A DNA stretch of 64,000 nucleotides. It comes from Microcoleus vaginatus_C. GTDB taxonomy: Bacteria > Cyanobacteriota > Cyanobacteriia > Cyanobacteriales > Microcoleaceae. The notes beneath the pieces are model-generated. The model was not told the DNA's origin. It worked only from the letters and a program-made list of their open reading frames with translations, and ran no database searches. Below are positions 18,301-26,426 of this stretch, piece after piece. The stretch's first letter is position 1; each line of letters opens with the position of its first letter. The position numbers and the translations under genes are program-made. The stretch lies in NCBI GenBank assembly GCA_040004035.1, contig JAMPLN010000003.1; one strand, 5' to 3'.

Positions 18301-20909
18301 TCCCAAAGCGACGCATCATTGGGGTCAAGTTCGATCGCTTTGTCTAAGGATGCTAAAGCTTCTTCGTAACGTTCAAGGTTATTGAGTACATTGCCTCGAC
18401 TATCCCAAAGCGACGCATCATTGGGGTCAAGTTCGATCGCTTTGTCGCAAGATGCTAAGGCTTCTTCATCGCGTCCGAGATACCTGAGTACATAGCCTCG
18501 AATAAGCCAAATAATCGTATGATTGGGATCGACCTCGATTGCTTTGTCGTAAGATGCTAAAGCTTCTTCATGGCGTCCGAGGTTATTCAGTACACAGCCT
18601 CGACTGTTCCAACTCCACACATTATTGGGATCGAGAGCGATCGCTTTGTCGCAGGATGCTAATGCCTCTTCATAACGTTTAAGATAGAATAGCGACCAAC
18701 TTCGATTAACCCAGAGCAAGTTAAAATTAGGGTCAAGTTCTATCACTTTGTCCCAAGATGCTAAGGCTTCTTCATAACGTTCAAGGTTGTTGAGTACCTC
18801 AGCTCGAAGATACCAACTGCTCGCGCGATCGGACTCAAGCTCGATTGCTTTGTCGTAAGATGCTAAAGCTTCTTCGTAAAGTTCAAGGTTATCTAGTATC
18901 TCGCCTCGAAGATGCCAAATACTCGCACGATTGGACTCAATCTCGATCGCTTTGTCGCAGGATGCTAATGCTTCTTCATAGCGTTTAAGGTTGTTGAGTA
19001 CATAGCCTCGACCATGCCAAAGACTAGCATGATTGGACTCAAGCTCGATCGCTTTGTCGCAGGATGCTAAGGCTTCTTCATAGTTTCCGAGGTGATTGAG
19101 TACAGAACCTCGAAAATGCCAAAGACTAGCATGATTGGATTCAATCTCGATTGCTTTGTCGCAGGATGCTAAGGCTTCTTCGTAGCGTTTGAGGTACTTG
19201 AGTGCATGACTTCGAGCATACCAAAGGCTCGCATTATCGAGTCCAAGCTCGATCGTTTTGTTTAAGGATGCTAAAGCTTCTTCATACCGTTCGAGCTTGT
19301 AGAATACACCGCCTTGCATCATCCAAGCTTGCCAATCGTTGGGTTCTAGATCGATCGCCCGATCGAAAGATTCTAATGCTTCATCATACCGTTCGAGATT
19401 GTCCAAGCAACTTGCTTTTTCCAACCAATCTTTTGCCTGACCGCGAATTGCCAGCAGTTTATTTGCGATATTTAAAGCAGAAAAATAGTCTTTCTTCTCT
19501 TTGAAACTTTCAATTTCTTGCACGCAAGCTGCCACGCGAAGTTTTTCATAATCATCGGCTTCTCTTGCCTGAAGCGCACGCAGCAAATATTCTCGCTCAA
19601 CTAAAGCATTAGGCGGTATAGTTTCCCGACTTATCTGATACTTCAAATGACTTTCTTCCGAATTATTATTAACTAGCTCTTTCTCGATCGCAGCAAATCC
19701 TACTCCCAAGCGCTCCAATCGCTGTTTCAGCTCTTCTTTCGTGTACCACAACCGCAAAAAATCCACAATTAAACTAATCGGCTCACCCCGATGCTTCTTC
19801 ACATCCATGCAAAAGCGCATCAGCACTTCTTGAAGTTCATAATACGACTCGCGCCCGATCGATTCGCTCGTCACATAACCCATTCCAGACAGTTGTTTAA
19901 GTTGGCTGGATGCTGTCTGATGCGTCATAAAACAGCGTTGGGCAATCTCTTTAACCATCACAGCCCCGCGCCGATCGCACAAAAATTCAACTATCTTTCT
20001 TTGCTGTGGCGAAAGCCACGCCATCCGCGCCTGATAGTACGGTGTCAACTCATCCAGCGTTTGCAAAAACGGTTTCACCAGTCGATCGAGCGAGTCGCGG
20101 GTCAAAAATTCCGCAAAAATCATATAAACGCGGTGGTTGCCCCCAGCCAAGTGATGGATGGCTTCAATTCGAGAACGTCCCGTTGGCGTTTCTATGAATA
20201 ACTCTAGTTCTTTGTTGCCCTCTAATTTAGCGATATTTTTCAATAACCCGACAACTTGATCTAAATTTAGTTTTTCTAAATAGTGGCGATTGAAAAAGTC
20301 GTAGAATGGCGCTTTTTTATGGTCGATTCCTTTGAATAAATGCTGAGATGTCGCGAAAATCGTACAGAAAGGATAAATTTCTAAATAGTCTCGGAATTGC
20401 TGCTGCCCGCTGTCGGCCAACCCTTCAAACAAATCATCCAGATTTTCTACAAGTAAAAGGAGAGTGCGATCGCCCGCAAAATCTTTCAGCAATTCTGCTG
20501 CTGTCTGTTGAGCGCTATCGGGTAATTCACCGTAAAGCGATTCTACCCGATCGAACAATTCAGCCTTGTATTCAGCCGGATATTCTGATTGGAGCGACCG
20601 CAAAATTCGCAGGAGCAAATCGAGAAACGACGTGACGCCCCACTCTTCCTCCCGCAACCAAGCAATCAGCACTTTTTCCCGCAAATCCTCCATTGTGGAA
20701 ACGCGGTGATACATTAGCGAGACTAAGTGCGTCTTCCCAATACCTCGCATCCCAATCAATAGGTGATGCTGCTTGATTGGCTTGAGGATGCTCAACCGGA
20801 TTGACTCGACTAGCTCGTTTGCCAAATCGTGACGCTGCACCAACATCTCCTCTAAATCTTCGTGCTTCATCAGACTGGGCGTGAAGCGAGAGACAAGTGT
20901 ACCTTTCAT
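15399..20909 (-). CDS. Giant AAA/STAND-like ATPase with winged helix and about 35 TPR units
   Basis: The 1836-residue protein begins with a P-loop ATPase domain: Walker A GMRGIGKTH (residues 53-61) and Walker B LLLLVENLDDLF (about 150-161). A MarR-like winged helix follows near 310-360 (MVKEIAQRCFMTHQTASSQL). From about residue 485 to 1655 there are about 35 consecutive 34-residue TPR units, consensus W-x-x-RGxVLNNLxRYEEALA followed by SxDKAIELDPN. A helical domain of about 180 residues closes the protein. This architecture is that of a regulated ATPase with a peptide-binding solenoid sensor, as in STAND or MalT-like proteins; ligand and output are unknown. No membrane segments. Start ATG at 20907-20909. 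Confidence 0.85.
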   Translation of the reverse strand: MKGTLVSRFTPSLMKHEDLEEMLVQRHDLANELVESIRLSILKPIKQHHLLIGMRGIGKTHLVSLMYHRVSTMEDLREKVLIAWLREEEWGVTSFLDLLLRILRSLQSEYPAEYKAELFDRVESLYGELPDSAQQTAAELLKDFAGDRTLLLLVENLDDLFEGLADSGQQQFRDYLEIYPFCTIFATSQHLFKGIDHKKAPFYDFFNRHYLEKLNLDQVVGLLKNIAKLEGNKELELFIETPTGRSRIEAIHHLAGGNHRVYMIFAEFLTRDSLDRLVKPFLQTLDELTPYYQARMAWLSPQQRKIVEFLCDRRGAVMVKEIAQRCFMTHQTASSQLKQLSGMGYVTSESIGRESYYELQEVLMRFCMDVKKHRGEPISLIVDFLRLWYTKEELKQRLERLGVGFAAIEKELVNNNSEESHLKYQISRETIPPNALVEREYLLRALQAREADDYEKLRVAACVQEIESFKEKKDYFSALNIANKLLAIRGQAKDWLEKASCLDNLERYDEALESFDRAIDLEPNDWQAWMMQGGVFYKLERYEEALASLNKTIELGLDNASLWYARSHALKYLKRYEEALASCDKAIEIESNHASLWHFRGSVLNHLGNYEEALASCDKAIELESNHASLWHGRGYVLNNLKRYEEALASCDKAIEIESNRASIWHLRGEILDNLELYEEALASYDKAIELESDRASSWYLRAEVLNNLERYEEALASWDKVIELDPNFNLLWVNRSWSLFYLKRYEEALASCDKAIALDPNNVWSWNSRGCVLNNLGRHEEALASYDKAIEVDPNHTIIWLIRGYVLRYLGRDEEALASCDKAIELDPNDASLWDSRGNVLNNLERYEEALASLDKAIELDPNDASLWDSRSSVLNNLERYEEALASLDKAIKLEPNYWSAWSSLGSLLNDLERYEEAVASYDKAIEIEPNVNWLWVKRALVLNNLERYEEALASCDQAIELEPSNASIWHLQGGVHNNFKGYDEVLVPYEKAIEFEPNNGSIWHFRGLVLKNLKRYDEALASYNKAIELKFNHAFLWDSRGDVLNNLGHYEEALAAYDKAIELQLNYASVWLSRGHVLNNLKRYDEALASYDKAIELDSNHASIWHIRGYVLNNLERYEEALASYNKAIELDPNYGLVWNSRGDVLNNFGCYEEALASYDKAIELDPNYAFIWNNRGDLLNNLGRYEEAIASYDKAIELDPNYALVWHIRGDVLNKLDRYEEALVSYDKAIELDLNYAFVWISRGHVLKNLKRYEEALASCDKAIELESDLASIWYFRGHVLNNLERYEEALASCEIAIELESNHASIWCLRGRVLNKLERYEEALASYDKAIELESDLASIWEVRGDVLYNLERYEEAVASYDKAIELEPNSSYFWFNRGILLDNLERYEEALASLDKAIELDPNQASIWYIRSHVLNSLKRYEEALVSWDKTIELDPYDKFVWIKRGDVLNSLKRYEEALASYDKAIELEPNNLSAWNSRSIVLSNLKRYEEALASYDKAIEIDPNDPLVWDNRGDVLNNLDRYEEALASYDKAIELDPNFNLLWVNRVWLLFSLKRYEEALTSCEKAIELDPNDKLVWVNRSWLLFYLNRYEEALASSDKAIEIDPNYTDAWFDRGCVLDHLERYSEALASYDTAIKLGYRDLSVFFKRAIFLLELNRWEEGITALDDAFQRLKLDGEADEDNAILIISNLFAKKNIAIGQNRITSLNDVKLIFFNLFANKDVAIWKPRIASLIAVYEKHKYLSILGQGIVRNIPALMSEMVSDKAARTWLELWQELTSKYEEFQIPIRLLNAAVRYKETKGDRRVLLELPIEERNLLEPLVSTKPEQAEN
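15960..19430 (-). repeat. Tandem 102-bp repeats encoding TPR units
   Basis: About 34-35 tandem units of 102 bp inside the TPR gene. Units are highly similar at DNA level (the stretch coding DKAIEL is nearly constant; CTCGATCGCTTTGTC recurs on the plus strand). Some neighbours, such as those at 18250-18440, are almost identical, indicating recent expansion or conversion. Confidence 0.9.
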
Positions 20910-21214
20910 ACTGTCAACCCCCTGGATAGTAACTGGGGACGAGAAATTCTGGTCGATCCGTTTTCCATGAAATGCTTGTTATACAAGGCTTTGAAGTTTA
21001 ATAAATCTACTTTACCATATAATATAAAAATATGAGTTATTTCTATTGTATATTTTTTAAAGCAGTGTTAGACTGCCCTTAACAAGCAAATAAGCGCCCC
21101 AGCTTTTACTAGAGACGCTTTCGATCGCTTGTTTTTTTCAGAGCGACTGGGTGCCACCAGAAACGCTCGTCAATTTCCCATTTTTATGGTCTTTGTACAG
21201 ACCAAGGAGTTTAT
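20910..21214. other. Non-coding divergent region
   Basis: Contains the promoters of the TPR gene (minus) and the small membrane protein (plus). AT-rich around 20990-21060. A Shine-Dalgarno-like CAAGGAG is at 21201-21207, just before the next start. No gene seen. Confidence 0.5.
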
Positions 21215-21421
21215 ATGTCTGATTTTAGCACCAACCAAGTCATTCTGGTTTCTACGGCTCCAACTGATTCGGCAACACCGCCTGAAACTGGAAATTTCAT
21301 GCCTTTACTGATGTACGGAGGAGTGGCAGTAGCCGTGATTTTTGCGATGGCTTACTTTTCCCAAACTTTGCTCAACTCAATTACTCAGTTGACCAAAACC
21401 CTGAACAAAAAACACAAATAA
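21215..21421 (+). CDS. Small single-pass membrane protein (68 aa), unknown function
   Basis: ATG 21215 is preceded by AAGGAG at good spacing (CCAAGGAGTTTATATG). The product has a polar N-terminus (about 27 residues, Ser/Thr/Pro-rich), one hydrophobic helix LMYGGVAVAVIFAMAYFSQT and a basic tail KTLNKKHK, so it probably spans the membrane once with the C-terminus inside. I do not recognise the family. A GC-rich inverted repeat follows the stop and could terminate transcription. Confidence 0.7.
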   Translation: MSDFSTNQVILVSTAPTDSATPPETGNFMPLLMYGGVAVAVIFAMAYFSQTLLNSITQLTKTLNKKHK

Positions 21422-21433
21422 TCACTGGTTCCC

Positions 21434-21545
21434 TGGTTCCCGGGCTCTGCCTGGGAATCGATACCCAGAGACTCTGCCTCGCAAGTCTTAGACTCGCGGG
21501 AGGCAGAGCCTCCAAATCTGCGTCCCCAGGCAGAGCCGGGGAACA
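21434..21545. repeat. Long inverted repeat (GGTTCCCGGGCTCTGCCTGG type)
   Basis: The left arm GGTTCCCGGGCTCTGCCTGG (21435-21454) pairs with CCCAGGCAGAGCCGGGGAAC (21525-21544). An inner pair, CAGAGACTCTGCCTCGC and GCGGGAGGCAGAGCCTC, extends the hairpin. This is a dispersed cyanobacterial palindrome type and may also serve as terminator of the preceding small gene. Confidence 0.7.
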
Positions 21546-21616
21546 AGAAAAAATCTGAAAAATATTCCTTAAGACTTGTTAGAATACACAAAACTTCATA
21601 CTTTCCCCAACTCTGG

Positions 21617-22321
21617 ATGACCTTTTTCAACGCCTCCGAACCCCTAATCCGCTGCAAACAGGAACATCTCGACGTACAAGACATCGAGGGCCTGTTGCAA
21701 CTCCGCTGGCAAATTGGAAATATTACTCTTTTCTCAGGACTTTATACCCGCATCGACCAAACTTTTCTGCTTTGGGGTTTGGTGACAGGGGGGATTTTTT
21801 TTACGGCTCAGTTTGTCCCCATCAGTTGGAGCTTTCAGGCGATTCTGTGGTCAAGTTTGACTCTAATTGGCACTGCGGCAATGGCCGTTTTGACTTTGTT
21901 TTGGGTAAGAGTCGAGCGAGTTAGCTGGATTCTTTACTCTTGGGCGATTTTGATGATAACTGGTTTGGTTCTGACCGATTGCAGTATTTTTGCCGGTTGG
22001 GGAGGTTTGTTGCTGCACCTTTGCGATTTGTGGTTGGGGTTGAGCGCGATCGGCTATTTGTTGACGGGATTAGGTTTGCGATCGCGCACTTTTCTCCTGA
22101 TCGGACTAACTCATTTATTTAGCATCCCTCTATTAACTTTTGTTGCACCTTGGCAATATCTAACCACAGGAATAATTATGGCCGGCTGTTTGTTGTTATT
22201 GTCCGAATTGCAGTGGGATATGCGATCGCCGATCGACAATACTTTGCTAAGCGCAGAACAGAAAGAATTTAACAAAATTCAACAGCAACTGCGACAGAGT
22301 GGCGCGATTGTATCCAAATAA
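21617..22321 (+). CDS. Hypothetical integral membrane protein (234 aa)
   Basis: ATG 21617. The N-terminal 45 residues are soluble (EHLDVQDIEGLLQLRWQIGN), followed by about six hydrophobic segments (for example FLLWGLVTGGIFFTAQFVPI, ILWSSLTLIGTAAMAVLTLF, LMITGLVLTDCSIFAGWGGL, TTGIIMAGCLLLLSEL) and a polar tail. I do not recognise a named domain. The pattern matches proteins found widely in cyanobacteria without known role. Probably monocistronic. Confidence 0.7.
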   Translation: MTFFNASEPLIRCKQEHLDVQDIEGLLQLRWQIGNITLFSGLYTRIDQTFLLWGLVTGGIFFTAQFVPISWSFQAILWSSLTLIGTAAMAVLTLFWVRVERVSWILYSWAILMITGLVLTDCSIFAGWGGLLLHLCDLWLGLSAIGYLLTGLGLRSRTFLLIGLTHLFSIPLLTFVAPWQYLTTGIIMAGCLLLLSELQWDMRSPIDNTLLSAEQKEFNKIQQQLRQSGAIVSK

Positions 22322-22774
22322 ATCACAAATGTAAAGAATTCTGTACAATAGCTAACACTTTCCACAAATCGTACACAATAGAAAGATACAGCATAAATAA
22401 AAAACAAACTTTAACCAGAACAGGTGTTTTGCTGTTTTACCTGTGAATCGCCAACCTTAGGGGAACGGTGTCCGGGAGGCGACTGGCTAACAATGCTGTA
22501 CTTGCGACCATAAAAGTTAATTCCGGTTGAGAGTAGTTGTTAAAACAAAAAAAGTGGTGCAGGGTTTTTACCGTTTCCCCTGCTTCGCAGTCTCTGAGGA
22601 GAGGCTAAACCCTCTACTAGAACAGCCCGACGAGATTGGCACAGGTTTTGACAGTTGCTCATACCGATTTATGAGTTCAGTGTTTAAGAAAATTGAGGAA
22701 ATGCTCGCTCACGAGCATTGCAGGACTTAGGATTAAATAAGTCCTGCTTTAGTTTGGGAAATTTAAGTTCTGTT
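22322..22774. other. Non-coding stretch with possible structured RNA and two hairpins
   Basis: Holds a GC-rich patch around 22446-22490 in which TCGCC and GGCGA can pair around an AGGGGAACGGTGTCCGGG loop. Two perfect hairpins follow at 22700-22719 (AATGCTCG/CGAGCATT) and 22720-22747 (GCAGGACTTA/TAAGTCCTGC). A 67-codon frame at 22527-22730 has no recognisable features. A short plus-strand transcript ending at these hairpins is possible but unproven. The 3' part also follows the stop of the minus-strand NADAR gene. Confidence 0.35.
22700..22747. terminator. Pair of perfect hairpins, possible bidirectional terminator
   Basis: An 8-bp stem with a CTCA loop is directly followed by a 10-bp stem with an 8-base loop and then a weakly T-rich stretch (TTTAGTTTGG). 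They lie just beyond the stop of the minus-strand NADAR gene. There is no long U-tract, so termination is only plausible. Confidence 0.4.
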
Positions 22775-23221
22775 TTACTCTGACGTGCGTTTTCGCAATA
22801 TTTCCCTTACTTCCATTAAAATCTGTCCCAACCTATTTTTGCCGCTGCCATCTTTACCGCAACCCCAATAGTAATCAACCGGAGAATTTTCGACTATTTC
22901 CTCATCGCCAGTAGCGAGTAAAATTTCTCTAATTTCGGGATGAGTTTCAAATTTGCGGAGTACGGCTTTTCTCATGATATCATCTTTGACTTGTTCCCAA
23001 TCTTTGCGGAGGGGACGAGAGCGATCGCGCCCCATTTTTGCGGCATCTTTCGGCGTTTTTGCTTGGCGAATTTGGTCGCAATGAGCCGTTTTGGGAAACT
23101 TTTGTGCTTGAAAATAATGCTCAGTAGTTGGCCAATATTCTCCGTCTAACTCGAATCCATGACTGGAAAAATTAGAAAAACAGCCGTATTCGCTGGCAGT
23201 GGTGTAGAAGTAGATAACCAT
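22775..23221 (-). CDS. NADAR family protein (YbiA-like N-glycosidase)
   Basis: The 148-residue protein covers the whole NADAR domain: FYTTASEYGCFSNFSSHGFE at the start, the WPTTEHYFQAQKF motif near residue 31, GRDRSRPLRKDW near 64, and DYYWGCGKDGSGKNRLGQIL near 116. NADAR proteins hydrolyse N-glycosidic bonds; YbiA-type members remove damaged riboflavin intermediates, and others reverse ADP-ribosylation of nucleic acids. All conserved blocks are present, so it should be active. No toxin-like ADP-ribosyltransferase or phage gene flanks it, which favours a housekeeping role. ATG at 23219-23221. Confidence 0.88.
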   Translation of the reverse strand: MVIYFYTTASEYGCFSNFSSHGFELDGEYWPTTEHYFQAQKFPKTAHCDQIRQAKTPKDAAKMGRDRSRPLRKDWEQVKDDIMRKAVLRKFETHPEIREILLATGDEEIVENSPVDYYWGCGKDGSGKNRLGQILMEVREILRKRTSE

Positions 23222-23269
23222 AAAGTCTGCGATTTCAATTTCGTTAATAATCTTGGTTGATCGTCAGCC

Positions 23270-23986
23270 TTACCTCTGTGGATTATTCACTATCTTCAAC
23301 CGCAAATCAATATTTTCAAGATAGGAACCGATGTAAGATAGCAGGGCGTAGATGAATACTATCACCCCTACCATTTCCAAAATTTCCTCAACAGAAGCCA
23401 GCAGACCGTAGATCAAGTTTCGCTGACCTACCGCATCTGCATAATAGCCACAAACCATTTCCATGCCAAGTGCTCCACCGACATATATACTGCCTGCCAG
23501 TAAAAAGAAATCCCTTGTTTGCCGGGGTAAGTGCCGGAGAAACTTGAGATAAGCCAGCCCAGTAACCACAACAAAAATCGCCCCCGGAATTACCCATATG
23601 AAGTAAAAAATTCCCCCTAAATCCAGTGCTTTTCGCAAGTCGTTAATAATTAATATTTCGTGCAAACTCAAAATTTCATCTAAAGAAAAAAATACAAAGA
23701 TGAACCCCAGCGCTTTCCAGTACCCAAAATACCGATCGCCCTGCTTCTTCTTAGCACTAGCAATAATACCTAGCAAAATCGCGCAAAACAGCAAAGTAAA
23801 TGAGGAGTACCAGGAAGGATAATTTATTTCTCTGTCTAAGTTAAACAAACTAATCCAGCGTTGTTGATAGTTGAAACCGTACCGCAGAACTTGTACGATG
23901 CAACCAGCAACAGCAAAGAAGAGCACCCAAATGCTGAGAGAGAAAGCAACTCTCTTCGGCGAAACAGAAATCAGGAATTTCATCAA
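23270..23986 (-). CDS. Hypothetical polytopic membrane protein (238 aa)
   Basis: The protein has about six to seven membrane segments (AFSLSIWVLFFAVAGCIVQV, FTLLFCAILLGIIA, ALGFIFVFFSLDEILSLHE, FIWVIPGAIFVVVTGLAYL, LLAGSIYVGGALGMEM, GVIVFIYALLSYIGSYL). Conserved acidic residues sit inside membrane segments (SLDEILSLHE, SVEEILEMVG), as in several bacterial membrane proteins of unknown function. I do not recognise a named family. It ends 48 bp upstream of the NADAR start on the same strand, so the two may share a transcript. Confidence 0.7.
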   Translation of the reverse strand: MMKFLISVSPKRVAFSLSIWVLFFAVAGCIVQVLRYGFNYQQRWISLFNLDREINYPSWYSSFTLLFCAILLGIIASAKKKQGDRYFGYWKALGFIFVFFSLDEILSLHEILIINDLRKALDLGGIFYFIWVIPGAIFVVVTGLAYLKFLRHLPRQTRDFFLLAGSIYVGGALGMEMVCGYYADAVGQRNLIYGLLASVEEILEMVGVIVFIYALLSYIGSYLENIDLRLKIVNNPQR

Positions 23987-24104
23987 GTTTTTGATAAACT
24001 AGAACAAGGAAAATCAAACTATAAAGTAAAAAGTAAAAAATGGCAATAGCGGCGCAATCCGCCACCTCGGATTTTTATCTACAAAAAATAACCAATCACT
24101 GACA

Positions 24105-25175
24105 ATGCACGTTCAAATTGAAACTTTCACTGTCCGCAAGCGGTTTGCGCTTACCATCAGCCGCGGTACAACAGCCCAAAGTACCAATTTATGGGTAAAA
24201 TTAGCACACGAAGGAATCGAAGGCTGGGGAGAAGCATCGCCCTTTTCCACAGGTTCTCGGCCCCAAACTACCGAAATTCTGCTAGCTGCATTGCAGGAAG
24301 TTGCACCGCTGCTAGAAAAGTTGACTCCCTTCGATTGCCAAAAAATCGAACAAGTATTAACAGAGGTCAACTTACCCTCAGCCGCCCGCGCCGGCATCGA
24401 CATGGCAATGCACGACTGGCTGGGCAAAAAAGCAGGCTTGCCGCTGTGGAAAATGTGGGGATTAGATCGATCGCGCATCGTCCCCACCTCCGTCACAATC
24501 GGCATTAATTCGCCCTCTGGTGCAAGAGAAAGAGTGCGCGATTGGTTTGGCAAAGATCCAGCAGGTATCAAATACCGCGCCGTCAAGGTCAAATTAGGAA
24601 ATCCCGCAGGAATAGAAGCCGACCAAGCTATGTTAATAGCAGTGGTAGACGAAGCACCCCCTAACCTTAAAATCAGTGTAGATGCTAACGGCGGTTGGAG
24701 TTTAAAAGATGCTGCGGAGATGTGTCACTGGCTAGAAAAATATAAGATAAATTATGTCGAACAGCCGCTTTCACCCGTCGCCGATATGGATGAATTCTCA
24801 GAACTGTACCGTCAATCGCCCTTGCCAATTTTTGCTGATGAAAGTTGCTTTAATAGTTCCGATATACCCAAGTTAGCGCACTGCGTCCACGGCATCAATA
24901 TCAAAATGATGAAGTCAGGGGGATTGACCGAAGCAATGCGGATGATTCACACAGCAAAAGCCTGCAATTTGCAAGTAATGTTCGGCTGCTATTCAGATAG
25001 CGCGATCGCAAATACAGCAGCAGCACAACTTTCACCGCTAGCTGACTATTTGGATTTGGACAGTCACTTAAATTTATTAGACGATCCTTTCACCGGTGCG
25101 ATCGTCGAAAATGGGTGTTTGCTGCCAAACGAGCGATCGGGATTGGGAGTGCGGCGAGTTGAGATTGTAGAATAG
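24105..25175 (+). CDS. Dipeptide epimerase-like enolase-superfamily enzyme (possible DgcA)
   Basis: The 356-residue protein is a muconate-lactonizing-type enolase superfamily member: N-terminal capping domain, then a barrel with catalytic Lys in RAVKVKLG, metal ligands D in SVDANGGW, E in YVEQPL, D in FADESCF, and the second Lys in NIKMMKSGG. This set matches L-Ala-D/L-Glu epimerases, which act on peptidoglycan dipeptides. The next gene is a DUF1611 protein. In marine bacteria the same pair (DgcA, DgcN) converts D-glutamate through N-acetyl-D-glutamate to N-acetyl-L-glutamate. The substrate here is therefore either a muropeptide or N-acetyl-Glu; the neighbour favours the latter. Confidence 0.87.
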   Translation: MHVQIETFTVRKRFALTISRGTTAQSTNLWVKLAHEGIEGWGEASPFSTGSRPQTTEILLAALQEVAPLLEKLTPFDCQKIEQVLTEVNLPSAARAGIDMAMHDWLGKKAGLPLWKMWGLDRSRIVPTSVTIGINSPSGARERVRDWFGKDPAGIKYRAVKVKLGNPAGIEADQAMLIAVVDEAPPNLKISVDANGGWSLKDAAEMCHWLEKYKINYVEQPLSPVADMDEFSELYRQSPLPIFADESCFNSSDIPKLAHCVHGINIKMMKSGGLTEAMRMIHTAKACNLQVMFGCYSDSAIANTAAAQLSPLADYLDLDSHLNLLDDPFTGAIVENGCLLPNERSGLGVRRVEIVE

Positions 25176-25333
25176 AAGTAAGTAGGTAGCCGCCAATAAA
25201 CTTTACCATGTAACAGAAAATCAAGCTAGCATAAACTTTGCGATTGCTTTCCGTCGGCTCGCGAAAGCTAAAGTTTCACTCACTGCGTCTAGGGCTTATA
25301 TACTTTCTAGCTTCATCTACTTACAGTGAACCA

Positions 25334-26383
25334 ATGACTAAAAACTATCCCATCAAAAATGGCAAAGTTGCTATCTTGCTGCACGAGGGAATTCTCGGCC
25401 CTTCCGGGAAAACAGGTTTAGCATTTTTGCGCTACAGCGAAGCACAAATTGTAGCAGTAATAGACCGCCAATGTGTAGGACAATCTTTACCTGAATTAAC
25501 GGGCATTCCTCAACAAGTACCGATTGTTGCTTCCGTTGCAGAAGCACTGCAATTTGCGCCGGATATTCTGTTAATTGGTATCGCTCCTTCCGGCGGTATT
25601 TTGCCTGCGGAATGGCTGCCAGAAATTAATCAAGCGGTAGCAGCAGGTTTGTCTGTTGTCAACGGTTTGCACGCTAAACTAGCACCTTTGATAACAGTTC
25701 CTTTAACCGAAAATCAATGGATTTGGGACGTGCGTCAGGAACCGAAATCTGTCGGTGCGATCGCCTCTGCCGCCGCTGCTAAATTAAGTTGTCGCCGCGT
25801 GTTAACCGTCGGCACAGATATGAGTGTTGGCAAAATGTCAACCAGTCTGGAACTCAATCGCACTTGCTTGCAGCGGGGTTTGCGTTCCAAATTTTTGGCA
25901 ACCGGACAAACGGGTTTAATGATCGGAAATGAAGGCATTCCTTTGGATGCAGTGCGAGTTGATTTCGCCGCTGGTGCAGTCGAACAAATGGTGATAAAAT
26001 TGGGTTCTGAATGCGATATTCTGCACGTAGAAGGGCAAGGTTCGCTATTGCATCCGGGTTCGACGGCGACTCTGCCGCTGTTGCGGGGTTCGCAGCCAAC
26101 TCACTTGATTTTAGCCCACCGAGCCGGACAAACTAGCATTCGCAATCACCCGCACGTATCGATTCCCAGGTTATCAAAAGTGGTCGGATTGTACGAAATG
26201 GTTGCCGCTGCTGCGGGTGCTTTTTCAGGAGGAAAAGTGAGTGCGATCGCCCTCAACACTCATCACTTAAATGAGGCAGATGCGCTGTTAGCAATAGCTG
26301 AAGTTCAAGCAGAAACGGGATTGCCTTGTACCGATGCGGTAAGGTTTGGCGCGGAGGTGTTGTTGGAGGCGATCAACAGTTGA
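25334..26383 (+). CDS. DUF1611 family protein (DgcN-like N-acetyltransferase, P-loop fold)
   Basis: Start set at ATG 25334; the frame extends back to a TTG at 25238 but the sequence before the ATG looks non-coding. The 349-residue product has an N-terminal Rossmann-like domain (KVAILLHEGILGPSGKTGLA) and a C-terminal P-loop domain with GTDMSVGKMSTS and the EGQGSLLHPG block typical of DUF1611. DgcN proteins of this family acetylate D-glutamate in the DgcN/DgcA route (established knowledge). It lies 158 bp downstream of the epimerase gene on the same strand, so joint function in D-glutamate salvage is a reasonable inference. Confidence 0.8.
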   Translation: MTKNYPIKNGKVAILLHEGILGPSGKTGLAFLRYSEAQIVAVIDRQCVGQSLPELTGIPQQVPIVASVAEALQFAPDILLIGIAPSGGILPAEWLPEINQAVAAGLSVVNGLHAKLAPLITVPLTENQWIWDVRQEPKSVGAIASAAAAKLSCRRVLTVGTDMSVGKMSTSLELNRTCLQRGLRSKFLATGQTGLMIGNEGIPLDAVRVDFAAGAVEQMVIKLGSECDILHVEGQGSLLHPGSTATLPLLRGSQPTHLILAHRAGQTSIRNHPHVSIPRLSKVVGLYEMVAAAAGAFSGGKVSAIALNTHHLNEADALLAIAEVQAETGLPCTDAVRFGAEVLLEAINS

Positions 26384-26426
26384 TCTGCTACAATCAACAC
26401 CAACCAGCAAATACCTACATAAAACT

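Noticed and set aside
15960..19430. Regular repeats resembling a CRISPR array
   Set aside because: The period is 102 bp with coding-type variation at third positions and no constant repeat/unique spacer structure; it encodes TPR units.
22527..22730. 67-codon plus-strand frame
   Set aside because: No start with a good ribosome site, no domain and it runs into a hairpin; probably chance.
25180..25333. Possible third copy of MITE-A (AAGTAGGTAGCC start)
   Set aside because: Only the first ten or so bases resemble MITE-A; the interior and right end do not match.
25238..25333. N-terminal extension of the DUF1611 protein from TTG 25238
   Set aside because: Sequence looks non-coding, a conserved start is at ATG 25334, and the extension resembles no family member.
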